Below, piece after piece: positions 1 to 7,089 of a stretch of 7,708 bases of DNA (positions within the stretch are counted from its first letter, which is position 1; the number at the start of each line of letters is the position of its first letter). The stretch spans positions 1 through 7,708 of the forward strand of contig WTJP01000069.1 in NCBI GenBank assembly GCA_011526275.1, in the 5' to 3' direction. The DNA comes from Candidatus Arcticimaribacter sp. GTDB taxonomy: Bacteria; Bacteroidota; Bacteroidia; Flavobacteriales; Flavobacteriaceae. Below the pieces are notes generated by a model. It did no database searches. It saw only the letters and a program-made list of their open reading frames with translations, and was not told the origin of the DNA. The position numbers and the translations under genes are program-made.

Positions 1-167
1 ATGCCCAAGACTACGGAAAAGCCATGAAAGAAATGGCGGGCTGGATGCAAGAAGGGAAACTCAAAAGCCGTGAAGATGTTTATGAAGGCATCGAAAACTT
101 CCGGGAAACCTTTCTACGCCTCTTCTCAGGAGAGAAAAACGGAAAACTCGTTTTAAAAGTCAACTAA
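1..167 (+). CDS. NADP-dependent oxidoreductase, medium-chain dehydrogenase type, C-terminal fragment
   Basis: Only the last 54 codons are present. The reading frame begins at base 3, the TAA stop is at 165-167, and the 5' part lies outside the window. The peptide starts AQDYGKAMKEMAGWMQEGKL and continues with SREDVYEGIENFRETFLRLF, ending GKLVLKV plus Asn. This matches the C-terminal helix and final strand of the zinc-independent medium-chain reductase family (CurA, leukotriene B4 12-hydroxydehydrogenase, 2-alkenal reductase). In that family the segment 'W..eGKl+..E.v.eGlEn...af..lf.G.N.GK.vvkv' closes the catalytic domain, and the enzymes reduce activated double bonds with NADPH in the cytosol. 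An intrinsic terminator follows 35 bases after the stop, so this is the end of its transcription unit. The substrate cannot be inferred from the fragment. The family call is confident; the specific enzyme is not. Confidence 0.85.
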   Translation, partial: AQDYGKAMKEMAGWMQEGKLKSREDVYEGIENFRETFLRLFSGEKNGKLVLKVN

Positions 168-201
168 CTCGTTCTTAGTAACTTGTTTACAACTTATGGA
201 A

Positions 202-239
202 GGCCATCGTCTAAAAAAGGGACGATGGTCTTAATTTTG
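202..239 (+). terminator. Rho-independent terminator of the oxidoreductase gene
   Basis: Bases 202-211 (GGCCATCGTC) pair with 221-230 (GACGATGGTC) in a 10-bp stem with one G-T wobble (203/229). The loop is a 9-base A-rich stretch (212-220). The stem is followed directly by TTAATTTT on the plus strand. It sits 35 bases after the oxidoreductase stop codon. Read on the minus strand, the hairpin lacks a good T-run, so it mainly serves the plus strand. The T-rich tail (232-239, TAATTTTG) also matches the Bacteroidota -7 consensus TAnnTTTG, but no -33 TTG is found at the expected spacing, so it may not be a promoter. Confidence 0.85.
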
Positions 240-263
240 CTGTATACATCTAAAACGAGCAAT

Positions 264-395
264 ATGTCTTTTGAATTATTTGTTTTACAAGTGTTTTTCC
301 TTTCCATGGCTGGTTTAATTCTTTATATGAACCGCAACATGCTGGGAAAAAGCAGCAGCTTCTCTCTCTTTTTTAAGCGTAACAAAACCGCTTAA
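264..395 (+). CDS. Possible small single-pass membrane protein, 43 residues
   Basis: This is an open frame from ATG 264 to TAA 393-395 and its family is not recognised. An earlier in-frame ATG at 198 would start before and read through the terminator hairpin, so 264 is the more sensible start. Residues 3-22 (FELFVLQVFFLSMAGLILYM) form one hydrophobic helix. It is followed by R24, K29 and a Ser-rich, basic tail (FFKRNKTA), which by the positive-inside rule would leave the C terminus in the cytoplasm. No Shine-Dalgarno sequence is visible. A TAATTTTG box at 232-239 lies at a plausible distance but overlaps the upstream terminator tail and lacks a -33 element. The frame fills most of the 236-base gap between the oxidoreductase and the convergent operon. 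It could be a real small membrane protein or a chance frame in AT-rich spacer. Confidence 0.33.
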   Translation: MSFELFVLQVFFLSMAGLILYMNRNMLGKSSSFSLFFKRNKTA

Positions 396-396
396 A
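372..396. repeat. 8-bp inverted repeat between convergent genes, possible weak transcription end
   Basis: TTTAAGCG (372-379) is the perfect reverse complement of CGCTTAAA (389-396), with a 9-base loop. It lies 8 bases beyond the stop of the minus-strand operon (stop at 404-406) and contains the stop codon of the small plus-strand frame. On neither strand is the stem followed by a T-run: the minus strand continues AAAGAGAGAG. It is therefore not a textbook intrinsic terminator. It may act as an RNA 3'-end stabiliser for the operon or simply be fortuitous. No better terminator for the three-gene operon is visible. Confidence 0.4.
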
Positions 397-403
397 CCCT
401 TCG

Positions 404-1147
404 CTACAAACCAAATATAGTACGAGCGACAATGTCCACCGCTTCTTCGTTGAGCCCCGACGCCATTTGTGGGTGGTATAGCAGGCGAATAACCTCCTTA
501 TCGTTGCGCATAAACTCGGTAATAACCGAATGATCTCGGTAAAAAATACTGGTGGGGTAATAGGGAACATCGTTGAGTAAACCCAAACCCTGGGTGATTT
601 CTTCGCGCAATAAATGACGTTGTTCTGCTAAAGAGGTACGGTAGAGATCGACAAATACTTCGCCCTTGGTAATCTGGTGTTTCTCATTGAGACGAACAGT
701 GACTAAACCGTCGTTTGTTTCCAAAAGTTCTCGCGTGTAAGGGAAACGCTGAGCATAATCTTCGGCTTGGCCCAAATAGACGTAGAAGTTACTGTCTATG
801 GAGTCGTTAACACGTTCTATATAAAAGTCTGCCTCCATTAAACTGTTAATGGATTCAATAATATCGTCGAGCTCCTGCGTTAAGACCTCATGGGTTTCTC
901 CAGCCAAATACAAGCGCATGGGGCTATTCCACTTCTTGGTTACTTTAGCCGAGGCGCCATATTCTGCCCCCAAAGCGACCTGCTTAAAAAAGTCAATTAC
1001 GTTGAGTTTAACATACCGCATATTGACCCCTTCATAGCTGTAGAGTAAATCGTAATTGGTGTACTCCACATCATATGGATTCCCATTGTCTAAAGTACAG
1101 TGGGAAAAGAAAAAGAGCACGCTAAAAAGAGCGATGATGCGTTTCAT
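404..1147 (-). CDS. Probable lipoprotein, DUF2927-like family, 247 residues
   Basis: The N terminus (MKRIIALFSVLFFFSHC) is a short charged and hydrophobic signal followed by Cys17. This suggests a lipoprotein, although His at -1 (FFSHC) is an unusual lipobox residue; an ordinary signal peptide or anchor is the alternative. The mature part is mixed alpha/beta. The C-terminal half carries the pattern I recognise from DUF2927: HLLREEITQGLGLLND at residues 178-193, SIFY at 200-203, LTEF-like VITEF at 208-212, and an IRLLYHPQMASGL block at 220-232. In this family REEITQ sits where zincin-type peptidases have HExxH, so a metzincin-like fold that may be catalytically dead is possible; this is inference. 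The ATG directly abuts the stop of the upstream metallopeptidase gene (TAAATG on the minus strand), so it is the third gene of a translationally coupled operon. The family call is moderately sure and the function is unknown. Confidence 0.75.
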   Translation of the reverse strand: MKRIIALFSVLFFFSHCTLDNGNPYDVEYTNYDLLYSYEGVNMRYVKLNVIDFFKQVALGAEYGASAKVTKKWNSPMRLYLAGETHEVLTQELDDIIESINSLMEADFYIERVNDSIDSNFYVYLGQAEDYAQRFPYTRELLETNDGLVTVRLNEKHQITKGEVFVDLYRTSLAEQRHLLREEITQGLGLLNDVPYYPTSIFYRDHSVITEFMRNDKEVIRLLYHPQMASGLNEEAVDIVARTIFGL

Positions 1148-2461
1148 TTAACCGCCAATGAGGTGCAAGTTAGTTTGTCTTTTGTTCACATAGGAAAAGC
1201 CTTCTGGGCCAAAATAACCAGCTTCTTCTAGCATTACCCTAACGTCTTTCTTCCAGGCTTCTAAATACACTTTGGTGTTCAACTCAATGGCATAGACCGT
1301 GTTTTCGTGCAGGGGCCAGTCGCCTGAACCGGGGACTCCCTCTTGGGCGTCCCACATGCCAAAAGTCGTTCCGGCAGAATGCCCATAACTCCCCAAGGGG
1401 TGGGTGTAGATTTGCGGACGATAGCCCGCTTTCTTCCCTGCTTCTAATGCAAGGGCTAGGGTTTCATTTCCTGTTCTTCCCTTTTTAAACGCTTGGGTAA
1501 ATAGATCCTGTACACGGTTCCCTTCGAGCAAGGCTGCTTGCAGATAGTCGGGAGCTGCCGTTTCATTGGTTTTCAATACATAGGCCAATTCTTGACAGTC
1601 GGTATTGAGTCCAAGGTAGGTGATCCCGAAATCACAGTGGACCAGATCTCCGGGTTGAATGATATCGAATTTCGATTTTCCATCGAAGGCATAGAGATCG
1701 CTTTCCTCGTTGCGTTGTACGTCTATGGTAGGATGAAACCACGTTTTAAGCCCAAGGGCATTGACTTTTTCCCGCATCCACCATACCACATCATCGGTGG
1801 TGGTTACCCCTGGGGTAATGACTTTCGTAGAAAAGGCTTCAGCGATAATGCTATGCGTAATTTCCACCAATTGACGATAAATGGTCATCTCGGCGGGGGT
1901 TCGGGTTTCAATCCAACTCACGGCTAAAGGCGTCGCACTCACCACACGAGATTTAAGCTGTTTGGGTAGCGCCTCCATGAGCAGGTCATAATCTGTTTTG
2001 GCCAAGCCATCGGCAATGCCGTAATGTGCAGAGGTATTGATCCCAATACTACGCGGATTATTTTGACGTAAATAATCCGCTAAGGCCTTCATTTGATCGG
2101 GTTGTTCTTCTTTTTTCCAAGCAGAGGGAATCAAGCGCCCAAAAGGGTAACGGGTAATAGCAGCGCGCTTCACTTCTCCCGTTTTTGGATTTCGTGTAAA
2201 CACCAAAATGGTTCGCCTACGGGCATTTAACCAAGTGGGCGGCAACATGGTTTTTACCACCGGGTCTTCATTGTACTCTCGCGTGATTAATACCCAAGCG
2301 TCTATTTGGTGGGCTTCCATCAATTGAGGTAGAAGGGTCGTAAACCGTTCCTCTTGAATGGATTCCATCACCTTTGCACGTTCTTTTAAGGGCAAAACAG
2401 CCTGCGCTTGAAGGCTTAGAACAGAAAGCAATAAAGCAAAAAAGAATACCGCTGTTCTCAT
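1148..2461 (-). CDS. Secreted M24 family metallopeptidase, Xaa-Pro aminopeptidase-like
   Basis: This 437-residue protein has a typical signal peptide (residues 1-20, ending LSLQAQ), so it should work in the periplasm, unlike cytosolic PepP/PepQ. Residues about 24-185 resemble the creatinase N-terminal domain (IDAWVLITREYNEDPVV, 53-69). Residues about 190-420 form the 'pita-bread' catalytic domain. Candidate dinuclear metal ligands are all present in order: D277 (HCDFGITY), D288 (NTDCQELAYV), H361 (GHSAG), E393 (YAIELNT) and E412 or E413 (VMLEEAGYF). The family normally cleaves the bond before proline at a peptide N terminus or in dipeptides. The usual GHGxG around the histidine is GHSAG here, so the substrate may differ. 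The ATG overlaps the stop of the M20D gene by one base (TAATG), and the lipoprotein gene follows with no gap. No ribosome binding site is evident, in keeping with translational coupling. Confidence 0.92.
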   Translation of the reverse strand: MRTAVFFFALLLSVLSLQAQAVLPLKERAKVMESIQEERFTTLLPQLMEAHQIDAWVLITREYNEDPVVKTMLPPTWLNARRRTILVFTRNPKTGEVKRAAITRYPFGRLIPSAWKKEEQPDQMKALADYLRQNNPRSIGINTSAHYGIADGLAKTDYDLLMEALPKQLKSRVVSATPLAVSWIETRTPAEMTIYRQLVEITHSIIAEAFSTKVITPGVTTTDDVVWWMREKVNALGLKTWFHPTIDVQRNEESDLYAFDGKSKFDIIQPGDLVHCDFGITYLGLNTDCQELAYVLKTNETAAPDYLQAALLEGNRVQDLFTQAFKKGRTGNETLALALEAGKKAGYRPQIYTHPLGSYGHSAGTTFGMWDAQEGVPGSGDWPLHENTVYAIELNTKVYLEAWKKDVRVMLEEAGYFGPEGFSYVNKRQTNLHLIGG

Positions 2462-3891
2462 TAGTCTAGGCTTGGTGGTCCGGGTAGAATTCTAGGATCA
2501 TAGGTTTTGTTCACCTTGTTGTCCTTAAAGTCTTTCTTAACAGCATCCACCAATTTTGGATTTTTGTAGAGATCCGCCATGGTCATGGCCAAGGCTTTTG
2601 CTGCGTAAATCATTCCCTTGTGCCCAATCGACATCCCGGTACAGGCCACGACAGCCCATGAATGCCAAGGTCCACCTTTGGAGGCTACGGTAGCCGACAT
2701 ACGGATGGTTGGAACAATCTGACTCACATCGCCCACATCGGTTGAACCGCCTTGGGCGGGTAGGGTTTCACGCAGCGGGTGAACACTGCCATCTATCCCT
2801 TTTTGCGGCTTTCCTGTTTCTTTTAAAATTGTATTAGCATAAGCCACTTCCTCGTCGGTATAGGTGATTTCACCCAATGCTTCTAGGTTTTTCTGCATGG
2901 CCTCTGCCCCCGTTCGGTTGACTTGAATTTCGTAAATCCCCGAGATGAGCTTGACCTCATGGGTTGTTCCTGTCATTAAAGCGGCTCCTTCAGCAATTTT
3001 TAAGGCACGTTCATACAATACATCCACTTTTTCACGATTGTTTTCGCGCAGGCGTGTCCAGATTTGTGCAAAATCGGGAACGACATTTACCACATCACCG
3101 GCTTTTTCGATTTGATAGTGAATACGTGAAGTAGGTAAAATATGCTCGCGGTAATAATTTAAACCGGTGGTGTAGAGCTCCATGGCATCTACTGCACTTT
3201 TTCCGTTCCAAGGATCGGAGGAAGCGTGGGAAGAACTCCCGTAGAATTTTACGCGGAAATCAACCAAGGCTTTACTGCTTTGCGTTCCTGCTTCAATACT
3301 AGCGCCAGGGTGCCAGTCCATACAAACATCGAGTTGATCAAATACGCCAGCACGCGCCATCCACACCTTAGCAAAGATGGTTTCTTCAGCTGGGGTTCCG
3401 TAGAAAATAACGGTTCCTTTCAACTGCCCTTTTTCAATTTGCTCTTTAATGGCCACAGCTGCCCCTAAGCTTGCCGTTCCAAATAAATTGTGTCCACAAC
3501 CGTGTCCTGCGCCGCCTTCCACACGCGCTTCACGTGTCGGCTGGCGTTTTTGTGAAATCCCTGCATTGGCATCGAACTCTCCTAGGATCCCAATGATGGG
3601 TCGCCCAGAGCCATAGCTGGCCATAAAAGCCGTGGGAATATCCGCCACATTTTCGGTTACCGTAAACCCGTTGGCACGGGCATAATCTTTTAATTGCTGA
3701 GACGATTTAAACTCTTCCAAGGAAGTTTCAGCCGCTTCCCAGATAGCATCACTGGTAGCAATCATCTGCTCCTTTTGTGCTTCGACTGAAGCTTGGATTT
3801 CTTTTTTGATTTTACTGACGCTTTGTGCGTGAAGGTGTAAGCCACTCAATAAGAATAAAGTACTTAACACAATAGAACGAAAGTTTTTCAT
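2461..3891 (-). CDS. Secreted M20D amidohydrolase, AbgB-like
   Basis: This 476-residue protein has a signal peptide (about residues 1-23, LHLHAQ) and is the first gene of the operon. It matches the M20D group, which includes p-aminobenzoyl-glutamate hydrolase subunit AbgB and aminoacyl/indole-acetyl-amino-acid hydrolases. Visible motifs are GEFDANAG (104-111), GHGCGHN (129-135), TPAEE (166-170), DWHPG (192-196), the lid-domain SSSHASSDPWNGKSAVDAM (219-237), GGSTDVGDVS (381-390) and GGPWHSW followed by GMSIGHKGM (406-427). By analogy with the family, C132, H134, E170, H194 and H410 would bind the two metals, E169 would be the general base, and H222 would contact the substrate carboxylate. The reaction is hydrolysis of an amide bond in an N-acyl amino acid, dipeptide or similar conjugate. 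AbgB itself is cytosolic with an AbgA partner; no partner is found here and this form is exported. The start ATG lies about 16 bases below a -7-like box in the divergent spacer. Confidence 0.92.
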   Translation of the reverse strand: MKNFRSIVLSTLFLLSGLHLHAQSVSKIKKEIQASVEAQKEQMIATSDAIWEAAETSLEEFKSSQQLKDYARANGFTVTENVADIPTAFMASYGSGRPIIGILGEFDANAGISQKRQPTREARVEGGAGHGCGHNLFGTASLGAAVAIKEQIEKGQLKGTVIFYGTPAEETIFAKVWMARAGVFDQLDVCMDWHPGASIEAGTQSSKALVDFRVKFYGSSSHASSDPWNGKSAVDAMELYTTGLNYYREHILPTSRIHYQIEKAGDVVNVVPDFAQIWTRLRENNREKVDVLYERALKIAEGAALMTGTTHEVKLISGIYEIQVNRTGAEAMQKNLEALGEITYTDEEVAYANTILKETGKPQKGIDGSVHPLRETLPAQGGSTDVGDVSQIVPTIRMSATVASKGGPWHSWAVVACTGMSIGHKGMIYAAKALAMTMADLYKNPKLVDAVKKDFKDNKVNKTYDPRILPGPPSLD

Positions 3892-3911
3892 GATTTCTGT
3901 TTTGTTGTCCC

Positions 3912-3944
3912 CCTAAAGTACAATTTTAAATTTTTGTACTTTGG
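3912..3944. promoter_or_regulatory. Symmetric divergent promoter / palindromic element between the M20D gene and the propeller-protein gene
   Basis: AAAGTACAA (3915-3923) and TTGTACTTT (3934-3942) are perfect 9-bp inverted arms separated by a 10-base AT-only spacer. Reading outward, each arm gives TTGTACTTT followed by G (plus strand) or A (minus strand), close to the Bacteroidota -7 box TAnnTTTG but one base short. With initiation about 7 bases downstream, leaders of roughly 12 bases (plus, ATG 3962) and 16 bases (minus, ATG 3891) would result, which is normal for this phylum. No TTG -33 element stands at the usual distance on either side. The palindrome could instead be a dimeric repressor or activator site. 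Either way it suggests that the two divergent units are co-regulated. Confidence 0.55.
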
Positions 3945-3961
3945 AGTTTAAAACCAAAATT

Positions 3962-6900
3962 ATGATGAAGATGATCCGTCGTTGTATGCCCCTATTTGTC
4001 TTACTGCTAAGTGCATTGCTACTGCAACCCGTGCAGGCACAGCGAAAAAAGAAAAAGTCAACTGCTCCTAGTTACCCAGAGGCCCTTTACTCCTCATTGG
4101 AATACCGAGAAATTGGTCCTTTCCGCGGCGGCCGATCGTCGGCTGTAACAGGGGTACCCGGACAACCCAAGCTGTTTTATTTCGGCTCAACAGGAGGCGG
4201 AGTTTGGAAAACCGAAGACGGTGGAATTACCTATAAAAACATCTCTGATGGCTATTTCGGCGGAAGTATTGGCGCTATTGCAGTAGCCAAAAGTGATCCT
4301 AATGTAATCTATGTGGGTGGTGGAGAAGTCACCGTCCGCGGAAATGTTTCCTCGGGTTACGGCATGTGGAAATCGGAAGATGCTGGGAAAAGCTGGAGTT
4401 TTGCTGGCCTTCCAAAATCGAGACATATCCCCCGCATTGTAATCGACCCACAAAATCCTGAGATTGTCTATGCAGCTGTTTTAGGTAATCTATATAAGCC
4501 AACCGATGAGCGCGGAGTCTACAAAAGTACCGATGGAGGAAAAAGCTGGAAAAAAATGCTCTTCGCCAATCGCCACGCTGGAGCGGTAGAATTGGTCATG
4601 GACCCAAGCAATCCACGTAATTTATATGCAGCTACATGGCGGGTTCAACGCACCCCTTACAGTTTGAGTAGTGGAGGTGAAGGCTCGGCCTTGTGGAAAA
4701 GTACCGACCGTGGAGAGACTTGGGAAAAAATTAGCGACCATAAAGGCTTTGCTGAAGGTACTTTAGGCATCATTGGGGTAACCGTTTCTCCAGTAAACCC
4801 AGAGCGGGTGTGGGCCATCGTTGAAAACAAAGACCAAGGAGGGGTTTATCGCTCTGACGATGCAGGAACCTCTTGGACCAAAGTAAATGAAAGCCGTGCC
4901 TTGCGCCAACGGGCTTGGTACTACACAAAAATTTATGCCGACACCCAAGACGTCAATGGCGTTTATGTAATGAATGTCGCCTATCACCACTCCACCGATG
5001 GCGGAAAAACCTTTAAAGCGCATCGCGCTCCTCACGGAGATCACCACGACCTGTGGATTGCTCCTGAAGACAACCAACGCATGATTATCGCCGACGACGG
5101 GGGAGCACAGGTTTCTTATGACGGGGGTACCACCTGGAGCACCTACCACAACCAACCCACCGCACAATTCTATCGTGTTACCACAGACAATGCTTTCCCC
5201 TATCGCATCTATGTTGCCCAGCAAGACAACTCTACCATTCGCGTGCGCCACCGCAGCTTTGGTCGTGAGATTGGGGAAGACGATTGGGAAGCAACCGCAG
5301 GAGGAGAATCGGCACATATTGCCATTGACCCCACCAACAACGATATTGTTTATGGAGGAAGCTATGGTGGTTTCTTGACCCGTGTGAATCACGAAAAAGA
5401 AAGTGTTCGCGGCATCAATGTTTGGCCCGACAACCCCATGGGCTATGGCGCAGAAGGCATGAAGTACCGTTTTCAGTGGAACTTCCCTATTATTTTTAGT
5501 CGCCACAATCCCAAGCGACTCTACACCTTTTCCAACCACGTGCATGTGACAGAAAATGAAGGCCAAAGCTGGGACATTATTAGTCCAGACTTAACCCGCA
5601 ATGATCCCGAGAAATTAAAATCTTCCGGGGGACCCATTACCCAAGACAATACAGGGGTGGAATATTACTGTACCATTTTCGCCGCCGACGAATCTCCCTT
5701 GCAAGAGGGGCTTTTGTGGGTAGGAAGTGACGACGGTCTAATTCACCTCACCCGTGACGGCGGAAAAAACTGGACCAATGTTACCCCTAAAGGCATGCCC
5801 GAATGGATGATGATCAACAGTGTTGAACCCTCGCCTTTCGATGCCGGAACCTGTTATGTAGCAGGGACACGCTATAAAATGGGGGATTTCCGTCCTTACC
5901 TTTATAAAACCTCCGACTATGGGGCCACTTGGAAACAAATCAACCAAGGGATTCCCAGCGAACACTTTACACGTGTAGTGCGCACCGATCCTGCGAAAAA
6001 AGGCTTACTCTATGCCGGGACCGAAACAGGAATGTACATCTCTTTTAACGATGGAGAAAGTTGGGAAGCCTTCCAACAAAATCTCCCAATCGTTCCTATT
6101 ACTGACTTGGCTGTTAAAGACAACAGCCTAATTGTGGCTACCCAAGGACGCAGTGTTTGGATGCTCGACGATCTAACCGTCTTGCACCAACTCGGTAAAA
6201 ACGACAAGGATGCGGTTCTATATACCCCTAAAGACAGTTACCGCCTTTCCGGTCGTGGAGGACGCAGCTCGCTAACTGCGGGGACTAACCTGCCCAACGG
6301 AGTAATTACCCACTTTTACCTTCCCAGCTACGATGCGGAAAAAGACAGCATAGCCTTGAGTTTCCATGAAACTGACGGCACTGTAATCAAACGCTTTAGC
6401 AACCACGACAAAAAGGAAGCCTTAAAACTGAAAAAAGGAGGAAACCAATTTGTGTGGGATATGCGCTATGACGGGGCCGAGCGCTTAAAAGGAATGATCC
6501 TTTGGAGTGCTTCTTTGCGAGGGGCGAAAGCAGTGCCCGGGAGCTATACCGTAAAACTTAGCGTAAACGGAAAAGAGCAGAGCAAATCCCTCAACATCCT
6601 TCCTTCGCCATTGGCCGAGGTAACTGTTGAAGACATGCAGGCACAGTTTGACTTTGTCAACACCAACAATCAAACCCTTGATAAGGCACACAAAGCCATC
6701 AAGAAAATTCGTGCGGTAAATAAAAAGCTCAAAGAATTTCAAACCAACTTTAAAAGTGATGATGCAACCGCTGACTTACGCCAACAGGCAAAAGAGCTTA
6801 GCGAAGCCCTATCGAAGGTTGAGAAAGCCTTGTATCAAACCAAGAACCGAAGTAATCAAGACCCCTTGAACTTCCCCATTCGTTTGACCAATAAATTAGG

Positions 6901-7084
6901 GCACATCAACAATTTGGTGATGATAAACGACTTCCCACCCACAGCACAAGACAAGGTGGTGAGCGAACAACTCACCAAAGCCATCGACAAAGAATTGGCC
7001 ACCTATGATCGCTTGATGAGTGAAGAAGTAAAGGCCTTTAATACGGCCTTTAAAGCGCTTGAACTCGACTATCTCGTAGAGTAA
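3962..7084 (+). CDS. Exported Asp-box (BNR/sortilin-like) beta-propeller protein
   Basis: This protein has 1040 residues from ATG 3962. An in-frame TTG at 3941 lies inside the promoter element, so it is rejected; ATG 3965 or 3971 are possible alternatives. The signal peptide is about residues 1-27 (LLLSALLLQPVQAQ), followed by a basic RKKKKS stretch. The body begins YREIGPFRGGRSSAVTGVPG and contains about eleven Asp boxes (S/T-x-D-x-G-x-T/S-W) near residues 83, 137, 188, 246, 297, 343, 384, 531, 596, 649 and 693, which indicates one or two large propellers as in Vps10/sortilin and xyloglucanases. The segment PHGDHHDLWIAPEDNQRMII (357-376) is typical of this Bacteroidota/Acidobacteria family. 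Residues about 795-879 resemble a FlgD-type Ig domain (NQFVWDMRYDGAERLKG), and 886-1040 are mostly helical with coiled-coil character. Databases often call these 'glycosyl hydrolase', but no sialidase FRIP motif is seen, so activity is unproven. No type IX sorting domain is evident at the C terminus. It may bind peptides or proteins together with the divergent peptidases (inference). Confidence 0.92.
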   Translation: MMKMIRRCMPLFVLLLSALLLQPVQAQRKKKKSTAPSYPEALYSSLEYREIGPFRGGRSSAVTGVPGQPKLFYFGSTGGGVWKTEDGGITYKNISDGYFGGSIGAIAVAKSDPNVIYVGGGEVTVRGNVSSGYGMWKSEDAGKSWSFAGLPKSRHIPRIVIDPQNPEIVYAAVLGNLYKPTDERGVYKSTDGGKSWKKMLFANRHAGAVELVMDPSNPRNLYAATWRVQRTPYSLSSGGEGSALWKSTDRGETWEKISDHKGFAEGTLGIIGVTVSPVNPERVWAIVENKDQGGVYRSDDAGTSWTKVNESRALRQRAWYYTKIYADTQDVNGVYVMNVAYHHSTDGGKTFKAHRAPHGDHHDLWIAPEDNQRMIIADDGGAQVSYDGGTTWSTYHNQPTAQFYRVTTDNAFPYRIYVAQQDNSTIRVRHRSFGREIGEDDWEATAGGESAHIAIDPTNNDIVYGGSYGGFLTRVNHEKESVRGINVWPDNPMGYGAEGMKYRFQWNFPIIFSRHNPKRLYTFSNHVHVTENEGQSWDIISPDLTRNDPEKLKSSGGPITQDNTGVEYYCTIFAADESPLQEGLLWVGSDDGLIHLTRDGGKNWTNVTPKGMPEWMMINSVEPSPFDAGTCYVAGTRYKMGDFRPYLYKTSDYGATWKQINQGIPSEHFTRVVRTDPAKKGLLYAGTETGMYISFNDGESWEAFQQNLPIVPITDLAVKDNSLIVATQGRSVWMLDDLTVLHQLGKNDKDAVLYTPKDSYRLSGRGGRSSLTAGTNLPNGVITHFYLPSYDAEKDSIALSFHETDGTVIKRFSNHDKKEALKLKKGGNQFVWDMRYDGAERLKGMILWSASLRGAKAVPGSYTVKLSVNGKEQSKSLNILPSPLAEVTVEDMQAQFDFVNTNNQTLDKAHKAIKKIRAVNKKLKEFQTNFKSDDATADLRQQAKELSEALSKVEKALYQTKNRSNQDPLNFPIRLTNKLGHINNLVMINDFPPTAQDKVVSEQLTKAIDKELATYDRLMSEEVKAFNTAFKALELDYLVE

Positions 7085-7089
7085 AACAG

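Noticed and set aside
183..263. Upstream extension of the small plus-strand frame, including an ATG at 198
   Set aside because: This part runs through the intrinsic terminator hairpin (202-239) and its translation there has no protein-like character; only the ATG 264 version is kept, at low confidence.
1538..1927. Plus-strand open frame of 129 codons inside the M24 gene
   Set aside because: It lies wholly within the catalytic region of a well-supported minus-strand peptidase and has no domain signature of its own.
3941..3961. TTG start for the propeller protein, seven codons upstream
   Set aside because: The TTG lies in the -7-like arm of the divergent promoter and would leave a charged extension before the signal peptide; ATG 3962 gives a normal signal sequence.
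4763..5566. Long minus-strand open frame opposite the propeller gene (267 codons)
   Set aside because: It is a shadow of the strongly supported plus-strand coding sequence with its eleven Asp boxes; its translation shows no recognisable domain.
4180..6070. Repeated nucleotide strings such as AAAAGCTGGA in the propeller gene
   Set aside because: They encode the Asp-box motif (GKSW) and are explained by protein repeat structure, not by a DNA repeat.
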